The notes under the pieces: generated by a model
Databases searched by the model: none
Told to the model about the DNA's origin: nothing
What the model saw: the letters and a program-made list of their open reading frames with translations, nothing else
In this document: one piece after another, positions 17,249 to 26,647 of the stretch
How the letters are laid out: each line of letters begins with the position of its first letter
Numbering within the stretch: position 1 is the stretch's first letter
Position numbers and translations under genes: made by a program
NCBI GenBank assembly: GCA_029906195.1
Contig: JARWSJ010000001.1
Coordinates: 186,001 to 250,000 of the forward strand
Origin: Chitinophagaceae bacterium 26-R-25
GTDB lineage: Bacteria; Bacteroidota; Bacteroidia; Chitinophagales; Chitinophagaceae
Direction of reading: 5' to 3'
DNA length: 64,000 nucleotides

Positions 17249-18499
17249 ATGATCCAGGCTTCAATAATCACGATTGGCGATGAACTACTGATAGGACAAG
17301 TAATAGATACAAACAGTGCGTGGATTGCGCAACAACTGAATTCGATTGGTGTGCCGGTAAAGCGCCGCGTGGCGGTGGGCGATACCTGGGACGCTATTTG
17401 GGAAGCCCTGGATGAAGAAGGAAAGCATTCAGACGTTATTCTGATAACAGGCGGACTGGGGCCGACCGCTGACGATATTACCAAGCCGCTGCTCTGCAAA
17501 TATTTCAACGGTAAAATGGTAAGGGATGAAAAAGTCCTCGCTCATGTGAAGCACCTTTTTGAGCAAGTTTTCCGTCGACCGTGGATCGAGCGGAATGCCC
17601 AACAGGCTGATGTTCCCGATACCTGCACGGTATTATTCAACAGCGTGGGAACGGCACCGGGAATGATGTTTGAGAAGGATGGTAAGGTTTTTATAAGCAT
17701 GCCGGGCGTGCCGTTTGAAATGCAAACCATCATGCGCGAGCATGTGTTGAAGCTGTTGCCGGAGCGCTTCAAAATGGCCCATATAGCACATCGAACTCTA
17801 TTGACCGCGGGAATCGGAGAATCATTTCTCGCAGAAAGAATAAAAGACTTTGAAGAAAAACTTCCTTCCAATATTAAGCTGGCTTACCTGCCGTCATACG
17901 GCATGGTGCGACTTCGCTTAACCGACACGGGTTATGATGTGGATGCCATAGAAAAAGAGATCAACGAGCAATTCGCAATGTTGCAGACATTGATTCCGGA
18001 TGTTTTGGTAACCAATATCGACGAACCAATGGAAACGGTGGTCGGCAAATTGTTGCTGTCGAAAAAGCAGACCGTAGGAACAGCCGAAAGTTGCACGGGT
18101 GGTTACATTGCACACCTGATCACCAGTCATGCGGGAAGCAGTGCATACTTTAAAGGAAGCGTGGTGAGTTATGACAATGACGTGAAAACAGACCTGCTCG
18201 GAGTGACCAGTGAAACCTTAAAAACAGCGGGTGCAGTAAGCGAAGAAACCGTTACCCAAATGGTAAAGGGGGCGCTGCAACAACTGAAAACTGACTATGC
18301 CGTAGCGGTATCCGGTATTATGGGGCCAGATGGTGGTTCTGTGGAAAAGCCGGTCGGCACCGTTTGGGTAGCCGTTGGAAATAATAAAAAAATTTCCACG
18401 CAGAAATTATGGTTCCGCTATGAACGCAAGCGAAACATTGAACTGACGGCAATAAATGCACTGAATCTTTTGCGGAAATTTATTCTAGAAAACTCTTAA
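17249..18499 (+). CDS. cinA: CinA family protein (nicotinamide mononucleotide deamidase / ADP-ribose pyrophosphatase type)
   Basis: 416 aa, the usual size of full-length CinA. The N-terminal molybdopterin-binding-like domain (1-170) has ITIGDELLIGQVIDTNSAWIA and TGGLGPTADDITK. The C-terminal PncC-like amidase domain (about 255-416) has TVGTAESCTGGYIAHLITS and VSGIMGPDGG. Known roles of the family are NMN deamidation and hydrolysis of ADP-ribose-type nucleotides, i.e. recycling of pyridine nucleotide by-products in the cytoplasm. It is co-oriented with the E2 gene 185 bp further on but probably has separate promoters. Confidence 0.93.
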   Translation: MIQASIITIGDELLIGQVIDTNSAWIAQQLNSIGVPVKRRVAVGDTWDAIWEALDEEGKHSDVILITGGLGPTADDITKPLLCKYFNGKMVRDEKVLAHVKHLFEQVFRRPWIERNAQQADVPDTCTVLFNSVGTAPGMMFEKDGKVFISMPGVPFEMQTIMREHVLKLLPERFKMAHIAHRTLLTAGIGESFLAERIKDFEEKLPSNIKLAYLPSYGMVRLRLTDTGYDVDAIEKEINEQFAMLQTLIPDVLVTNIDEPMETVVGKLLLSKKQTVGTAESCTGGYIAHLITSHAGSSAYFKGSVVSYDNDVKTDLLGVTSETLKTAGAVSEETVTQMVKGALQQLKTDYAVAVSGIMGPDGGSVEKPVGTVWVAVGNNKKISTQKLWFRYERKRNIELTAINALNLLRKFILENS

Positions 18500-18683
18500 C
18501 GCATAAAAAATTTCATTTCATTACCTTTGAGCCTTCTGTAAAATCAAAAGGAAAAAGTAAGAAGTGAAAAATGGTCGAATAACATGGTTCTGACTGAGTT
18601 GTATTCATTTTTTTGACTTTTAATTTTTTAATTTTGACTTACATTCTAACGATTGTTGACCTAATAAATTAAATGAGAAATTT

Positions 18684-20078
18684 ATGGCCTTAGTTGATCT
18701 TGTAATGCCAAAAATGGGGGAAAGCATTATGGAAGCCACCATTTTGAAGTGGCTCAAAAAGCCCGGTGATATGATAGTACAGGATGAAACTGTGCTGGAA
18801 ATAGCAACGGACAAAGTAGATAGCGAAGTTCCCGCAACGGAAGATGGCGTGATAGAAGAGATTTTATTCAAGGAAAACGATGTGGTTCCGGTAGGTGCCG
18901 TGATTGCCAAGATCCGCACAAGCACTGCTGCCGACGCTTCAGCTTCTCAACCCAGTGCAGCGCCCGTTCAGGAAGCTCCGCAACCTGCAGAAGCCGTACA
19001 AAGTCAAGGTGGTGGCAACGGATACACTTCTGTAGCTGAAGAAGCACATGCGCCGGTACAGAATAGTAATAAGTTCTATTCTCCGCTTGTGCTGAACATT
19101 GCGGCAAATGAAGGAGTAAGCCTGCATGAGCTTGAAAACATTGAAGGCACAGGCAACGAAGGACGCGTTACAAAAAACGATATATTAAAATACGTAAACG
19201 ATAAAAAAGCCGGAATAGTGCCACAAGTGGCATCGAAACCTCAACCGGTTGAGGAAAAACCAGCCGTTACCTTCAAACAGGACGTGCCAGCTGTAGTGGC
19301 TGACAAAACAAGTGTTGTATTGGGCGGCCCTAAACCACCTGCAACCATTTATAACGCAGGTCCGGATGCTGATGTTGAGATCATTGAAATGGATCGCCAG
19401 CGCAAGTTGATCGCCGAGCACATGGTGAGAAGCAAGCACACAAGTCCACACGTTACAAGCTTTTCCGAGGCCGACGTAACCAACATGGTATTGTGGCGCG
19501 ATAAGGTGAAAAAGCATTTCGAAAAACAAGAAGGCACTAAGATCACGTTCATGCCATTGTTTATCGAAGCCATTGCGCGTTGCATTAAAAAATATCCGCT
19601 CATCAACAGTTCGCTGGAAGGAGACAAGATATACGTTAAAAAAGACATCAACATAGGTATGGCAACCGCCCTGCCCAGTGGTAATTTGATCGTTCCTGTA
19701 ATTAAGAATGCCGATCAGTTGAATCTTGTTGGATTGGCAAAACAGGTAAACGGCCTGGCCGACAAAGCACGAACCAGCAAATTGAAACCAACAGATACAC
19801 AAAGCGGAACATTCACGCTTACCAACGTAGGTTCATTTGGAAGTCTTATGGGCACACCAATCATTAACCAGCCGCAGGTTGCGATCCTGGCAGTTGGTGC
19901 CATTAAGAAACGCGCCGTTGTAATTGAAACACCGCAGGGAGATGCCATTGCCATCCGCCACATGATCTACTTAAGTATGAGCTATGATCACAGGATTGTA
20001 GATGGTAGCCTTGGAGCTACTTTCTTAACAGCGGTAGCAAATGAATTAGAAAACTTTGATGTAAACCGTACGATTTAA
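18684..20078 (+). CDS. Dihydrolipoamide acyltransferase (E2) of a 2-oxoacid dehydrogenase complex
   Basis: 464 aa. The N-terminal lipoyl domain carries the lipoylated Lys44 in EIATDKVDSEVP. A Pro/Ala-rich linker follows, then a peripheral-subunit-binding domain (SPLVLNIAANEGVSLHELENIEGTG, about 132-170), a second linker, and the catalytic domain with the C-terminal HxxxDG motif (His436, Asp440 in SYDHRIVDGS). The single lipoyl domain and overall form fit branched-chain or pyruvate dehydrogenase E2 of Bacteroidota. No E1 or E3 gene is adjacent, so the substrate cannot be decided here. A TAccTTTG word at 18522-18529 resembles the Bacteroidota -7 element and may be part of its promoter, leaving a leader of about 150 nt. 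Confidence 0.92.
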   Translation: MALVDLVMPKMGESIMEATILKWLKKPGDMIVQDETVLEIATDKVDSEVPATEDGVIEEILFKENDVVPVGAVIAKIRTSTAADASASQPSAAPVQEAPQPAEAVQSQGGGNGYTSVAEEAHAPVQNSNKFYSPLVLNIAANEGVSLHELENIEGTGNEGRVTKNDILKYVNDKKAGIVPQVASKPQPVEEKPAVTFKQDVPAVVADKTSVVLGGPKPPATIYNAGPDADVEIIEMDRQRKLIAEHMVRSKHTSPHVTSFSEADVTNMVLWRDKVKKHFEKQEGTKITFMPLFIEAIARCIKKYPLINSSLEGDKIYVKKDINIGMATALPSGNLIVPVIKNADQLNLVGLAKQVNGLADKARTSKLKPTDTQSGTFTLTNVGSFGSLMGTPIINQPQVAILAVGAIKKRAVVIETPQGDAIAIRHMIYLSMSYDHRIVDGSLGATFLTAVANELENFDVNRTI

Positions 20079-20124
20079 TAAATTTGTTATCTTCATAAAC
20101 AGTTAGCATATTGCTGACTGTTAT

Positions 20125-20197
20125 GTCTCCGTAGCTCAGTTGGTAGAGCAATTGACTCTTAATCAATGGGTCTAGGGTTCGAGTCCCTACGGGGACA
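20125..20197 (+). tRNA. tRNA-Lys (anticodon CTT)
   Basis: A full cloverleaf is visible: acceptor GTCTCCG/CGGGGAC with one G-T pair, D-arm GCTC...GAGC, anticodon stem ATTGA/TCAAT with loop CTCTTAA (anticodon CTT), and T-arm GTAGGGAC-like helix with TTCGAGTC loop. 73 nt with discriminator A and no encoded CCA. A tyrosine recombinase gene begins about 240 bp downstream, so the tRNA 3' end is the probable integration site of the accessory region. Confidence 0.97.
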
Positions 20198-20221
20198 CTG
20201 GAACAATGCCAAATTGTTAGA

Positions 20222-20265
20222 AACCTGTATAAAATGAGCGTTTTATGCAGGTTTTTTATTTTTAA
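20222..20265 (+). terminator. Rho-independent terminator after tRNA-Lys
   Basis: Stem arms 20222-20234 and 20241-20253 (aacctgtataaaa / ttttatgcaggtt, one wobble) enclose a 6-nt loop, followed by a T-rich run to 20265. Confidence 0.85.
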
Positions 20266-20439
20266 TATGTCAAAAAACCTCAAAAGAATACAAATCAAAA
20301 GGTGAGCAAAAAGGTGAGCAGCATTTTAGCAATAGATTTGCTCACCGCCAACACGTTCAAATCCTTTACTGGCCTACACTTCACTTTTCTCAACTCGGCA
20401 AATTGTTGAATTTATTCTTCACAATTAAAACTTTTGATT

Positions 20440-21678
20440 ATGTACCAAGTACATCAGGCATTGACATTGCTATTCTGGCCGAAAAAGAGAATGGCCACAG
20501 ATTCCAACCCGGTAATTTATGTCCGGATAACGGTAAACAACCAGCGAGTTGAAATTTCAACCGGCATTTCCATTGGCACTTCGTTGTGGGATCAAAAGGC
20601 TCAAAAGGTCACGGGAAAGACCGAGATGGCTAAAACCGTAAATACCCAGCTTAGTTCGATTGTCAGCGACATCAACAAGAACTACAGCATTTTGACGTCG
20701 CTAGAGAAAGTGGTTACGGCAGAGCTTTTAAAAAACGCTTATTTGGGAATTGGGCCAAAGCCAAGGTCACTATGTGAGGCTTTTGATTTCCACATTCACC
20801 GGTTTGAACAAAAAGTGAGTGCTGGGAAAAAATCACCTGGTAGTCTACAACGGTTTAAAATTGCCAAAGCAAAAGTGATGGCTTTCATGAAATCACAATA
20901 TGGCGTCTCTGACAAAAAGTTGTTCGAGTTGAAATATTCATTCATCGCCGACTTTGAACACTATTTGACCGCTATTGAACGATCATGTTACAATACAGCC
21001 ACAAAGTATCTTAAGATTCTGAAACAAGTTGCCATCGTGGCGGTAGAACAGGAATGGATAGCCGCTAGTCCATTTCAAACATTCAAATGTACCTACGAGG
21101 AGTCTGTCAGGCACAAACTAACCATGCAGGAGATTTCCGCCATGTATTCAAAGGAGCTGGCTTCTGAAAGATTAAGAGAGGTACGTGATGTTTATCTATT
21201 CTGTTGTTATACAGGGTTTGCTTACCAGGATGTTTACAATCTCAAACCGACTGATATAGTTATTGGAATTGATGATGAACTATGGATTATCAAGAACAGG
21301 ATAAAGACTGACCATCCAGAAAAAGTGCCGCTATTACCCATTGCACTTGAAATTCTAGATAGGTATAAACAACATCCATATTGTCTGACAAAGGGTTGCC
21401 TCTTACCGGTAAATAGTAACCAAAAGTATAATGAATATCTAAAGGAGATTGCCGAGGTGTGTGGAATCCGAAAAACACTAACCACCCATACTGCACGACA
21501 TACATTCGCCACCACTGTTACATTAGAACATGATGTGCCATTAGAAACAGTTAGTCAAATGCTCGGCCATAAGAGCGTCAAAACGACCCAGATCTATGCG
21601 AAGATTAGCCAGCGAAAAATAAGCAATAATATGAAGGAGCTTAAAAACAGACTTGCCAAACAAAACAAACCCTCCTAA
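20440..21678 (+). CDS. Tyrosine recombinase / integrase, Bacteroidota CTnDOT-like type
   Basis: 412 aa from ATG 20440 (a TTG at 20434 is also in frame). The N-terminal arm-binding part shows LLFWPKKRMATDSNPVIYVRIT, the core-binding SAM-like domain lies around 110-210, and the catalytic domain around 215-400. Catalytic residues seen are His350 and Arg353 in HTARHTF, His377 in MLGHKS and nucleophile Tyr386 in TTQIYAKI. The first Arg box reads CCYTGFAYQDVYNL, without the usual Arg, a known trait of CTnDOT-type integrases. Placed next to tRNA-Lys, it probably integrates and excises the downstream region. No excisionase is adjacent; the HTH gene at 30715 could serve. Confidence 0.93.
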   Translation: MYQVHQALTLLFWPKKRMATDSNPVIYVRITVNNQRVEISTGISIGTSLWDQKAQKVTGKTEMAKTVNTQLSSIVSDINKNYSILTSLEKVVTAELLKNAYLGIGPKPRSLCEAFDFHIHRFEQKVSAGKKSPGSLQRFKIAKAKVMAFMKSQYGVSDKKLFELKYSFIADFEHYLTAIERSCYNTATKYLKILKQVAIVAVEQEWIAASPFQTFKCTYEESVRHKLTMQEISAMYSKELASERLREVRDVYLFCCYTGFAYQDVYNLKPTDIVIGIDDELWIIKNRIKTDHPEKVPLLPIALEILDRYKQHPYCLTKGCLLPVNSNQKYNEYLKEIAEVCGIRKTLTTHTARHTFATTVTLEHDVPLETVSQMLGHKSVKTTQIYAKISQRKISNNMKELKNRLAKQNKPS

Positions 21679-21694
21679 AAACAAATTCAATTTT

Positions 21695-22258
21695 ATGCAA
21701 ATCATACATAGTATTCAAAATAAAATTTACGAAGTAAGAGGGCAAAGGATCATGCTTGATCGCGATTTGGCTGAACTCTATGAAGTCGAAGCACGAATTC
21801 TTAACCAGGCAGTAAAGAGAAACAACAAGCGCTTTCCGGAGGATTTTATGTTCAGAATAACTGAAGCTGAATGGTTCGATATACAGTTGAAAAGGACAGG
21901 TCAAAGTGACAATTCTCCTTCAAGATCACAATTTGTGATCTTGAACACGACAAGGGGAAGTAACACCAAATACCTTCCATATGCATTCACTGAACAGGGT
22001 GTTGCGATGTTAAGTAGTGTTTTAAGATCTGAGAAAGCAATAGAGATGAATATCGCTATCATGCGGGCATTTGTAGAGATAAGAAAAGTTTTGATTTTGC
22101 AAACTGATTTGAAAGAACAAATAAAGCAGATCAAAGAAAGGATAGGAGAACATGATGCACAATTAAGCCAGATCTATGATGCTTTGGAAAATATTCTTGA
22201 TGAAAAAGCTGCCCAACGGAAATGGGAGGAAAGGGATCGGATAGGGTTTAAAAAGTAG
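21695..22258 (+). CDS. ORF6N domain protein (phage-type DNA-binding)
   Basis: 187 aa from ATG 21695, which avoids overlap with the integrase. The ORF6N domain is clear at the N-terminus: YEVRGQRIMLDRDLAELYEVEARILNQAVKRN, then RFPEDFMF and YLPYAFTEQGVAMLSSVLRS. The C-terminal 60 residues are a charged coiled coil (TDLKEQIKQIKERIGEHDAQL). ORF6N proteins come from phages and mobile elements and bind DNA, often in regulation; the precise role is unknown. The gene follows the integrase after 16 bp, so the two probably share a transcript that ends at the hairpin at 22294. Confidence 0.88.
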   Translation: MQIIHSIQNKIYEVRGQRIMLDRDLAELYEVEARILNQAVKRNNKRFPEDFMFRITEAEWFDIQLKRTGQSDNSPSRSQFVILNTTRGSNTKYLPYAFTEQGVAMLSSVLRSEKAIEMNIAIMRAFVEIRKVLILQTDLKEQIKQIKERIGEHDAQLSQIYDALENILDEKAAQRKWEERDRIGFKK

Positions 22259-22293
22259 CAGACCAGAATGAAACTAATAACAGAACAGATAAT

Positions 22294-22324
22294 ATAAAAC
22301 CCTTACCCAGTAAGGGTTTTATTT
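22294..22324 (+). terminator. Terminator after integrase-ORF6N unit
   Basis: A perfect 13-bp stem (22294-22306 with 22310-22322) with 3-nt loop CCA has A- and T-rich outer ends, so it can work in both directions. It separates the recombinase unit from the GC-rich permease gene. Confidence 0.88.
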
Positions 22325-22442
22325 GTGACCCGGATTGGCACTTTTCGACCGGTTTCTAAATGATTTAAGGTTAATCATAGATCTAAGTAATTGATCATTC
22401 CGTTCCTGGAATTACCGCGTGGTCAACTTGTTAAACATTTGA

Positions 22443-24887
22443 TCATTCGCTGCGAAGAGATTTTATTGGGTTAGCAATAGCCGCGCGGATTGTCTGAATA
22501 CTGACCGTCAACAAGGCAATGGCGAGAGCCACGGCACCGGCCACAAGGAAGATCCACCAGCTGATCTCCGTACGATAGGCAAACGTTTCGAGCCATTTGT
22601 GCATGGCCAACCATGCGGCGGGGAATGCGATGAGTGCAGCGATCCCGACAAGGATCGTGAAGTCCCTGGTGAGTAGGCCGACGATGCTGGTGACCCGGGC
22701 GCCGAGGATCTTGCGGATCCCGATCTCCTTGGTGCGTTGCTCAGCAGCATAGGTAACGAGGCCGAAAAGACCAATACAGGCAATGAGGATGGCGAAGACG
22801 GCGAAGGCGATGAAGATCTGGCCTGTCTGTTGCTCGGCGTGATATAACTTATCAAAGTCGTTATCCATGAAAGTGTAACTGAAGGGTAATCCTTGTTTAC
22901 TGGCATGGAACTTACTTTCGATCTGCCGGACGAGGCTGAAGACATCGCTCGTGTGGAAGTGAACGGCCATGCTGCTCCAGTTAAACCTGTTGACAACCAT
23001 GACAAGGGGATGGATCTTATCATGCATGGAGTTATAGTTGAAATCCTTCACGACGCCAACGACATGAAAGGTGAGAAGCTTGAACTGATCATCGTGATTG
23101 TATAGTATCAGGTTGAGCGGGTCCTTCGCGCCGAGCGTTGCTGCGGCGGCTTCATTGAGGAGGATGGCGGTGGAGTCGGTAGGAAATTGCTTGAGGTCGA
23201 AGTTGCGGCCTTTGATCATCTGCATGCAGAGGGTGGGAACATAATGGTCGTCGACCCGGAGCGTGGTCATGATGATCGCCTTCCTGGCATCGAGCGAGGC
23301 ATCCCGGAACCAGCCTTGCTGCCAGTACTGGTCGCCACCAACGGTGGGGATGTCGCCGGTGACGGTTGCGTCGGCGACCCCGGCAAGGGTGAGCAGGTTG
23401 TTGCGCAAATTGGTTGTGCCATCCCGGCCGAGCGACCAGGTGTCATGGATGACGAGTACCTGGTCCCGATTGAAGCCGACTTCCTTATTTCGGATATAGT
23501 GCAGCTGGCGATAGATGACGAGGGTGCTGACGATGAGACCAATAGAAATGACAAATTGAAAGACCACCAGGCTGCTACGGAGCCAGCTACTCTTGAAGCC
23601 TGCGGCCATCTTTCCTTTCAAGACGTGGATCGGCTGAAAGGAGGAAAGGTAGAAGGCAGGGTAGCTGCCCGCCAGACAGCCGACCAGCAGCACCAGTAGG
23701 ATGAGGATGGGCAGGAACCGGCCGCTGAAGAGCACGTCGGTATGGAGCGATTTGCCGGCGAGCTGATTGAACATCGGTAGCAGCAGTGCTGCAATGCCAA
23801 GGGCGAGGACAAGGGAGAAAAGGCTGAGCAGGACAGACTCGGTGAGGAACTGGATAACGAGGTGTCCTTTTGTCGAGCCGGCCACCTTGCGGATGCCCAC
23901 TTCCCTGGCGCGATTCGCTGAGCGGGCAGTGCTGAGGTTCATGAAATTGACACAGGCGATCAGGAGGATGAGCACGGCGATGACGGCGAAGATGTATACG
24001 AATTGGATATTGCTGTTGGCTTCGAGCTCACCAGACTTATTGGAATGGAGATGCACGTCGGTGAGGGGGAAGATGGGGCACCGGAAATGATTACCTGATT
24101 TCTCGAGATCGGCGCCCGAAGCGTGGAACATTCCCCGGAGTGCCGGGCTGATATAGAGGTTGACGACTGCGTCTACATCCTGCTGAACCTCCGCTTGCGT
24201 GGTGCCGGGTTGGGCAAGGATATAGGTATAATACGCATTACTTATCCAGTCGTTGTCGCCGGGATCATTAAAAGTGTAGGCTTCGCAGATGGGACGAATG
24301 AAGCTGAAATGGAACTGGGACTGTTCCGGCATGTCCCGAATGATACCGGTGATCTTGAGGGGCATATTGTTGGTACCTACCTCCAGTGTTCGACCAATGA
24401 CGTCGGTGCTGTTGAAATAGCGGCGGGCGGTACTTTCATCGATCACGATAGAATAAGGGTTGTTGAGGGCGGTATTGGGGTCACCGGCGATCATGGGCAG
24501 GGTGAAGACCTTGAAGATCGTCGAGTCGGCGAAGGTGAAGCGATGGTCGAGGATGTGGTCGTTACCTTTCCTCACCAAAAGGTCGCCCGGGTTGCGAAAT
24601 CGGACCATCTGCTGGATCTTGGGATAGGAAGCGACGAGCGTGGGGCCGAAAAATTTGGAGGTGGTGACAGCATCGTACTTGGTGTTATTAAAGTAGAGAT
24701 CCTCATCGATCCGATAGATGCGGTCGGCGTTGACATTGTATCGGTCGTAACTGAGCTCGTCAGTGACGTACAAGACGATCAGCAAGCAGACGCCAAGGCC
24801 AGCAGCCAGCCCGATGATGTTGAGCGCAGTAAAGCCCTTGCTTTTCCTGAGGCTTCGGAACGCGATCTTGAGATAGTTGCGGAACAT
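22443..24887 (-). CDS. ABC transporter permease, FtsX/MacB type (GC-rich)
   Basis: 814 aa from the ATG at 24887, which gives the family's standard opening MFRNYLKIAFRSLRKSKGFTALNIIGL; an upstream frame extension adds unlike sequence. Two units each have a MacB periplasmic core and an FtsX permease core. TM groups lie near 20-40, 290-320 (VYIFAVIAVLILLIACVNFMNL), 345-400, 425-445, and 690-800 (IFIAFAVFAILIACIGLFGLV). Signature FtsX words are ARSANRAREVGIRKVAGSTKGHL and AEQRTKEIGIRKILGA. Chitinophagaceae carry many such orphan permeases, thought to work in signalling or stress export with a separate ATPase; none is adjacent here. G+C is visibly far higher than in both neighbours, so a recent origin from another lineage is likely. 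Confidence 0.9.
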   Translation of the reverse strand: MFRNYLKIAFRSLRKSKGFTALNIIGLAAGLGVCLLIVLYVTDELSYDRYNVNADRIYRIDEDLYFNNTKYDAVTTSKFFGPTLVASYPKIQQMVRFRNPGDLLVRKGNDHILDHRFTFADSTIFKVFTLPMIAGDPNTALNNPYSIVIDESTARRYFNSTDVIGRTLEVGTNNMPLKITGIIRDMPEQSQFHFSFIRPICEAYTFNDPGDNDWISNAYYTYILAQPGTTQAEVQQDVDAVVNLYISPALRGMFHASGADLEKSGNHFRCPIFPLTDVHLHSNKSGELEANSNIQFVYIFAVIAVLILLIACVNFMNLSTARSANRAREVGIRKVAGSTKGHLVIQFLTESVLLSLFSLVLALGIAALLLPMFNQLAGKSLHTDVLFSGRFLPILILLVLLVGCLAGSYPAFYLSSFQPIHVLKGKMAAGFKSSWLRSSLVVFQFVISIGLIVSTLVIYRQLHYIRNKEVGFNRDQVLVIHDTWSLGRDGTTNLRNNLLTLAGVADATVTGDIPTVGGDQYWQQGWFRDASLDARKAIIMTTLRVDDHYVPTLCMQMIKGRNFDLKQFPTDSTAILLNEAAAATLGAKDPLNLILYNHDDQFKLLTFHVVGVVKDFNYNSMHDKIHPLVMVVNRFNWSSMAVHFHTSDVFSLVRQIESKFHASKQGLPFSYTFMDNDFDKLYHAEQQTGQIFIAFAVFAILIACIGLFGLVTYAAEQRTKEIGIRKILGARVTSIVGLLTRDFTILVGIAALIAFPAAWLAMHKWLETFAYRTEISWWIFLVAGAVALAIALLTVSIQTIRAAIANPIKSLRSE

Positions 24888-24925
24888 GGGTTGGTCGGTT
24901 TTATGACGAGAAGGCCGCCAAATCA

Positions 24926-24940
24926 TTGGGACAGTCCCAA
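24926..24940. promoter_or_regulatory. Perfect palindrome TTGGGAC-A-GTCCCAA upstream of permease
   Basis: A 15-bp palindrome (7-bp arms) lies 39-53 bp upstream of the permease start. The position and symmetry fit an operator for a dimeric repressor, or a promoter-proximal site that travelled with the gene. The regulator is not in the window. Confidence 0.55.
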
Positions 24941-25238
24941 AAGAATGCCGTGTTTTTAAAGTATTGAATACCATACTTCTTTCAAGGCCTGCAAGAGACA
25001 ATGATGTTCGGTTTCGATACAGTCATCGTGCGGGAACGAGCATCGACAATATATGCGGTGAATTTGTAAAAAGCGAACGATCATTGGTTCGATTGAGCTT
25101 ATTCTTTTCAAAAATTGTCTCAATTATTGCAAACAATTTGCGCGATTATATTATTCGAAGTTCTGTAGTTATTGAAGAGGTTGTTTGTAAAGTATTTGGT
25201 TGTCTGACGTCGTTGCGCCACAGAATTGAAGAAAAGCA

Positions 25239-25327
25239 ATGTACGATGTGACTAATTTTAAAAGAGAGGAGCACACGAGTATACTCAAACAGTATATGCA
25301 TCACAGTTAGTCACAATTGATGCCTGA
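25239..25327 (+). pseudogene. Broken 5' fragment of an excisionase-like HTH gene
   Basis: The stretch resembles the leader and first codons of the intact HTH gene at 30715-31023. Both share ttgaagaggttgtttgta in the leader (25167-25184 and 30653-30670). Both also share tatgcatcacagttagt followed by the codons for VTID. Here the frame shifts once and ends at TGA 25327 after YASQLVTIDA, so the DNA-binding part is missing. The rest of 24941-25398 shows no gene. It appears to be a relic of duplication or of an insertion event that left one boundary here and one near 30.7 kb. Confidence 0.65.
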
Positions 25328-25398
25328 ATGATTCCTTCATGTTGCATCCAATTAAGTGATCATGTCTTTCGTAGACATACTACAAGTCCAGCTTTCTT

Positions 25399-26034
25399 TC
25401 ACCAAAATTTCACTCCAGTAAAAATTTCCATTTCTTTGTCGGAAAGAATTTTGCCGAGCGTATTAACATACAATGACCTAATACCTGGTATTTTTTCTTC
25501 TATAAATTGCTGAAAAAGTTGCTCATCGAAATCATATACATTGCCAATTGAAAAAGTCGGATTAAATCCATAGGCTACCGGTAATATCCTACCAGTTTCT
25601 TCCACTATTATATTATCAAGCAGATCCGGTAAACGGCCTTTTATTGAACACAACCTGTCAAAACTGTTGACCACCTGTGGAAATGCTTCAAGATAATCGC
25701 TATGCAAAAGGTCTAATTGTATCACCATTTTACCTGCATACTTGGCCTGTAAATAATTAGCCAGAATATAAGCCTGGTGCCTGAGCGTATCTTGTAATAT
25801 CATATCAGCCATCTCTGTGGAGGCCCTACCATACATTTCTAAAGGATGCAATTGAAGCAACTTCGCGTCTTGCTCATAAGCAAATGCGCCTAACCATAAT
25901 AATGAATCCCAGCTTTGTGGAGTTATTGTATGTATAAATCCCCAGGCTTTATTGTAAGATCTCAATACTTCAACACCCTGCAACATTTTTTCATAAGCGC
26001 CGTCCAGGCCGCGGATGAATAAATTCTGAGCCAA
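25399..26034 (-). CDS. Hypothetical protein, 211 aa, possibly 5'-truncated
   Basis: I do not recognise this family. The sequence is soluble, acidic-aromatic and probably all-helical in its first two thirds (SYNKAWGFIHTITPQSWDSLLWLGAFAYEQDAKLL, DTLRHQAYILANYLQAKYAGK). It ends FTGVKFW. The only in-frame starts are TTG at 26034, right after a stop codon, or ATG at 25986, so the 5' end may have been lost. It is the last gene of a minus-strand group behind the TnsA-like and SSB genes, which suggests a linked role or shared transfer, but nothing in the sequence shows enzyme motifs. Confidence 0.5.
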   Translation of the reverse strand: MAQNLFIRGLDGAYEKMLQGVEVLRSYNKAWGFIHTITPQSWDSLLWLGAFAYEQDAKLLQLHPLEMYGRASTEMADMILQDTLRHQAYILANYLQAKYAGKMVIQLDLLHSDYLEAFPQVVNSFDRLCSIKGRLPDLLDNIIVEETGRILPVAYGFNPTFSIGNVYDFDEQLFQQFIEEKIPGIRSLYVNTLGKILSDKEMEIFTGVKFW

Positions 26035-26101
26035 GGTTTGAGGTCACAGTTTGCAACCTCAAATTTTAAAGAAGATAATTGACCAGGACAACTTTGAATC
26101 A

Positions 26102-26629
26102 CTATTTTTTGCCGAACATGACGAATTCGATTTGTTTGTTCGTAGAGGATCCAATTAGCAAACGTTTGCTGTATTCCTTCAGCCAGAGATCCTGGATGGA
26201 CTTTGGCTTTAGTTTGCGGCAATCTTCAAAGGCTTCGCATTGCTCAGCCGTGAGGATGATCTCGTCATCGAACACCACCTTGAAGGTCCAGTCGTAGTTT
26301 TTCAAGTGGATATAGTTTTGTGCGACTTCTTTTCGCAAAAGGAGTTGTGGGTAGTGCTCAAAGGCCCGGGGTTTGATCTCCACGAGGAAGGCCTTGCCGG
26401 TTTCTCTATGCCGGATGAGGAAATCGGGTGTATATCGCCGGTGGCAGCGGCGGATATAGCTGGTGGGCTGCAAGGTGCCCGGATGATAATAAATGGACAC
26501 CCAATTGCGCAGGAGCGCATATTCTTCCATGACAGACACTGCGAACCGGAGTTCGGTGAGCGAATCGAAGTTGCATCCCCAGCGACTGACTTTCTGTACA
26601 TTTTGATAGTGGAAGGTGGATGGTTTCAT
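26102..26629 (-). CDS. TnsA-like PD-(D/E)xK endonuclease domain protein
   Basis: 175 aa. The catalytic layout of a TnsA N-terminal (restriction-enzyme-like) fold is visible: Glu26 in FDSLTELRFA, Asp69 in RYTPDFLIRH, and Glu84-x-Lys86 in AFLVEIKPRAF. Proteins of this stand-alone type occur in Bacteroidota mobile elements, where they are annotated as TnsA endonuclease N-terminal domain proteins. No TnsB/TnsC partner is present, so a Tn7-like transposition role is not supported. Phage-like DNA processing or restriction is possible. It starts 19 bp after the SSB gene on the same strand, so the two are probably co-transcribed. Confidence 0.75.
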   Translation of the reverse strand: MKPSTFHYQNVQKVSRWGCNFDSLTELRFAVSVMEEYALLRNWVSIYYHPGTLQPTSYIRRCHRRYTPDFLIRHRETGKAFLVEIKPRAFEHYPQLLLRKEVAQNYIHLKNYDWTFKVVFDDEIILTAEQCEAFEDCRKLKPKSIQDLWLKEYSKRLLIGSSTNKQIEFVMFGKK

Positions 26630-26647
26630 AGTTGCCTGTTTAGAGGA

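Noticed and set aside
24123-24959. 278-codon plus-strand frame inside the permease gene
   Set aside because: High G+C suppresses stop codons on the opposite strand; the minus-strand FtsX/MacB protein explains the region.
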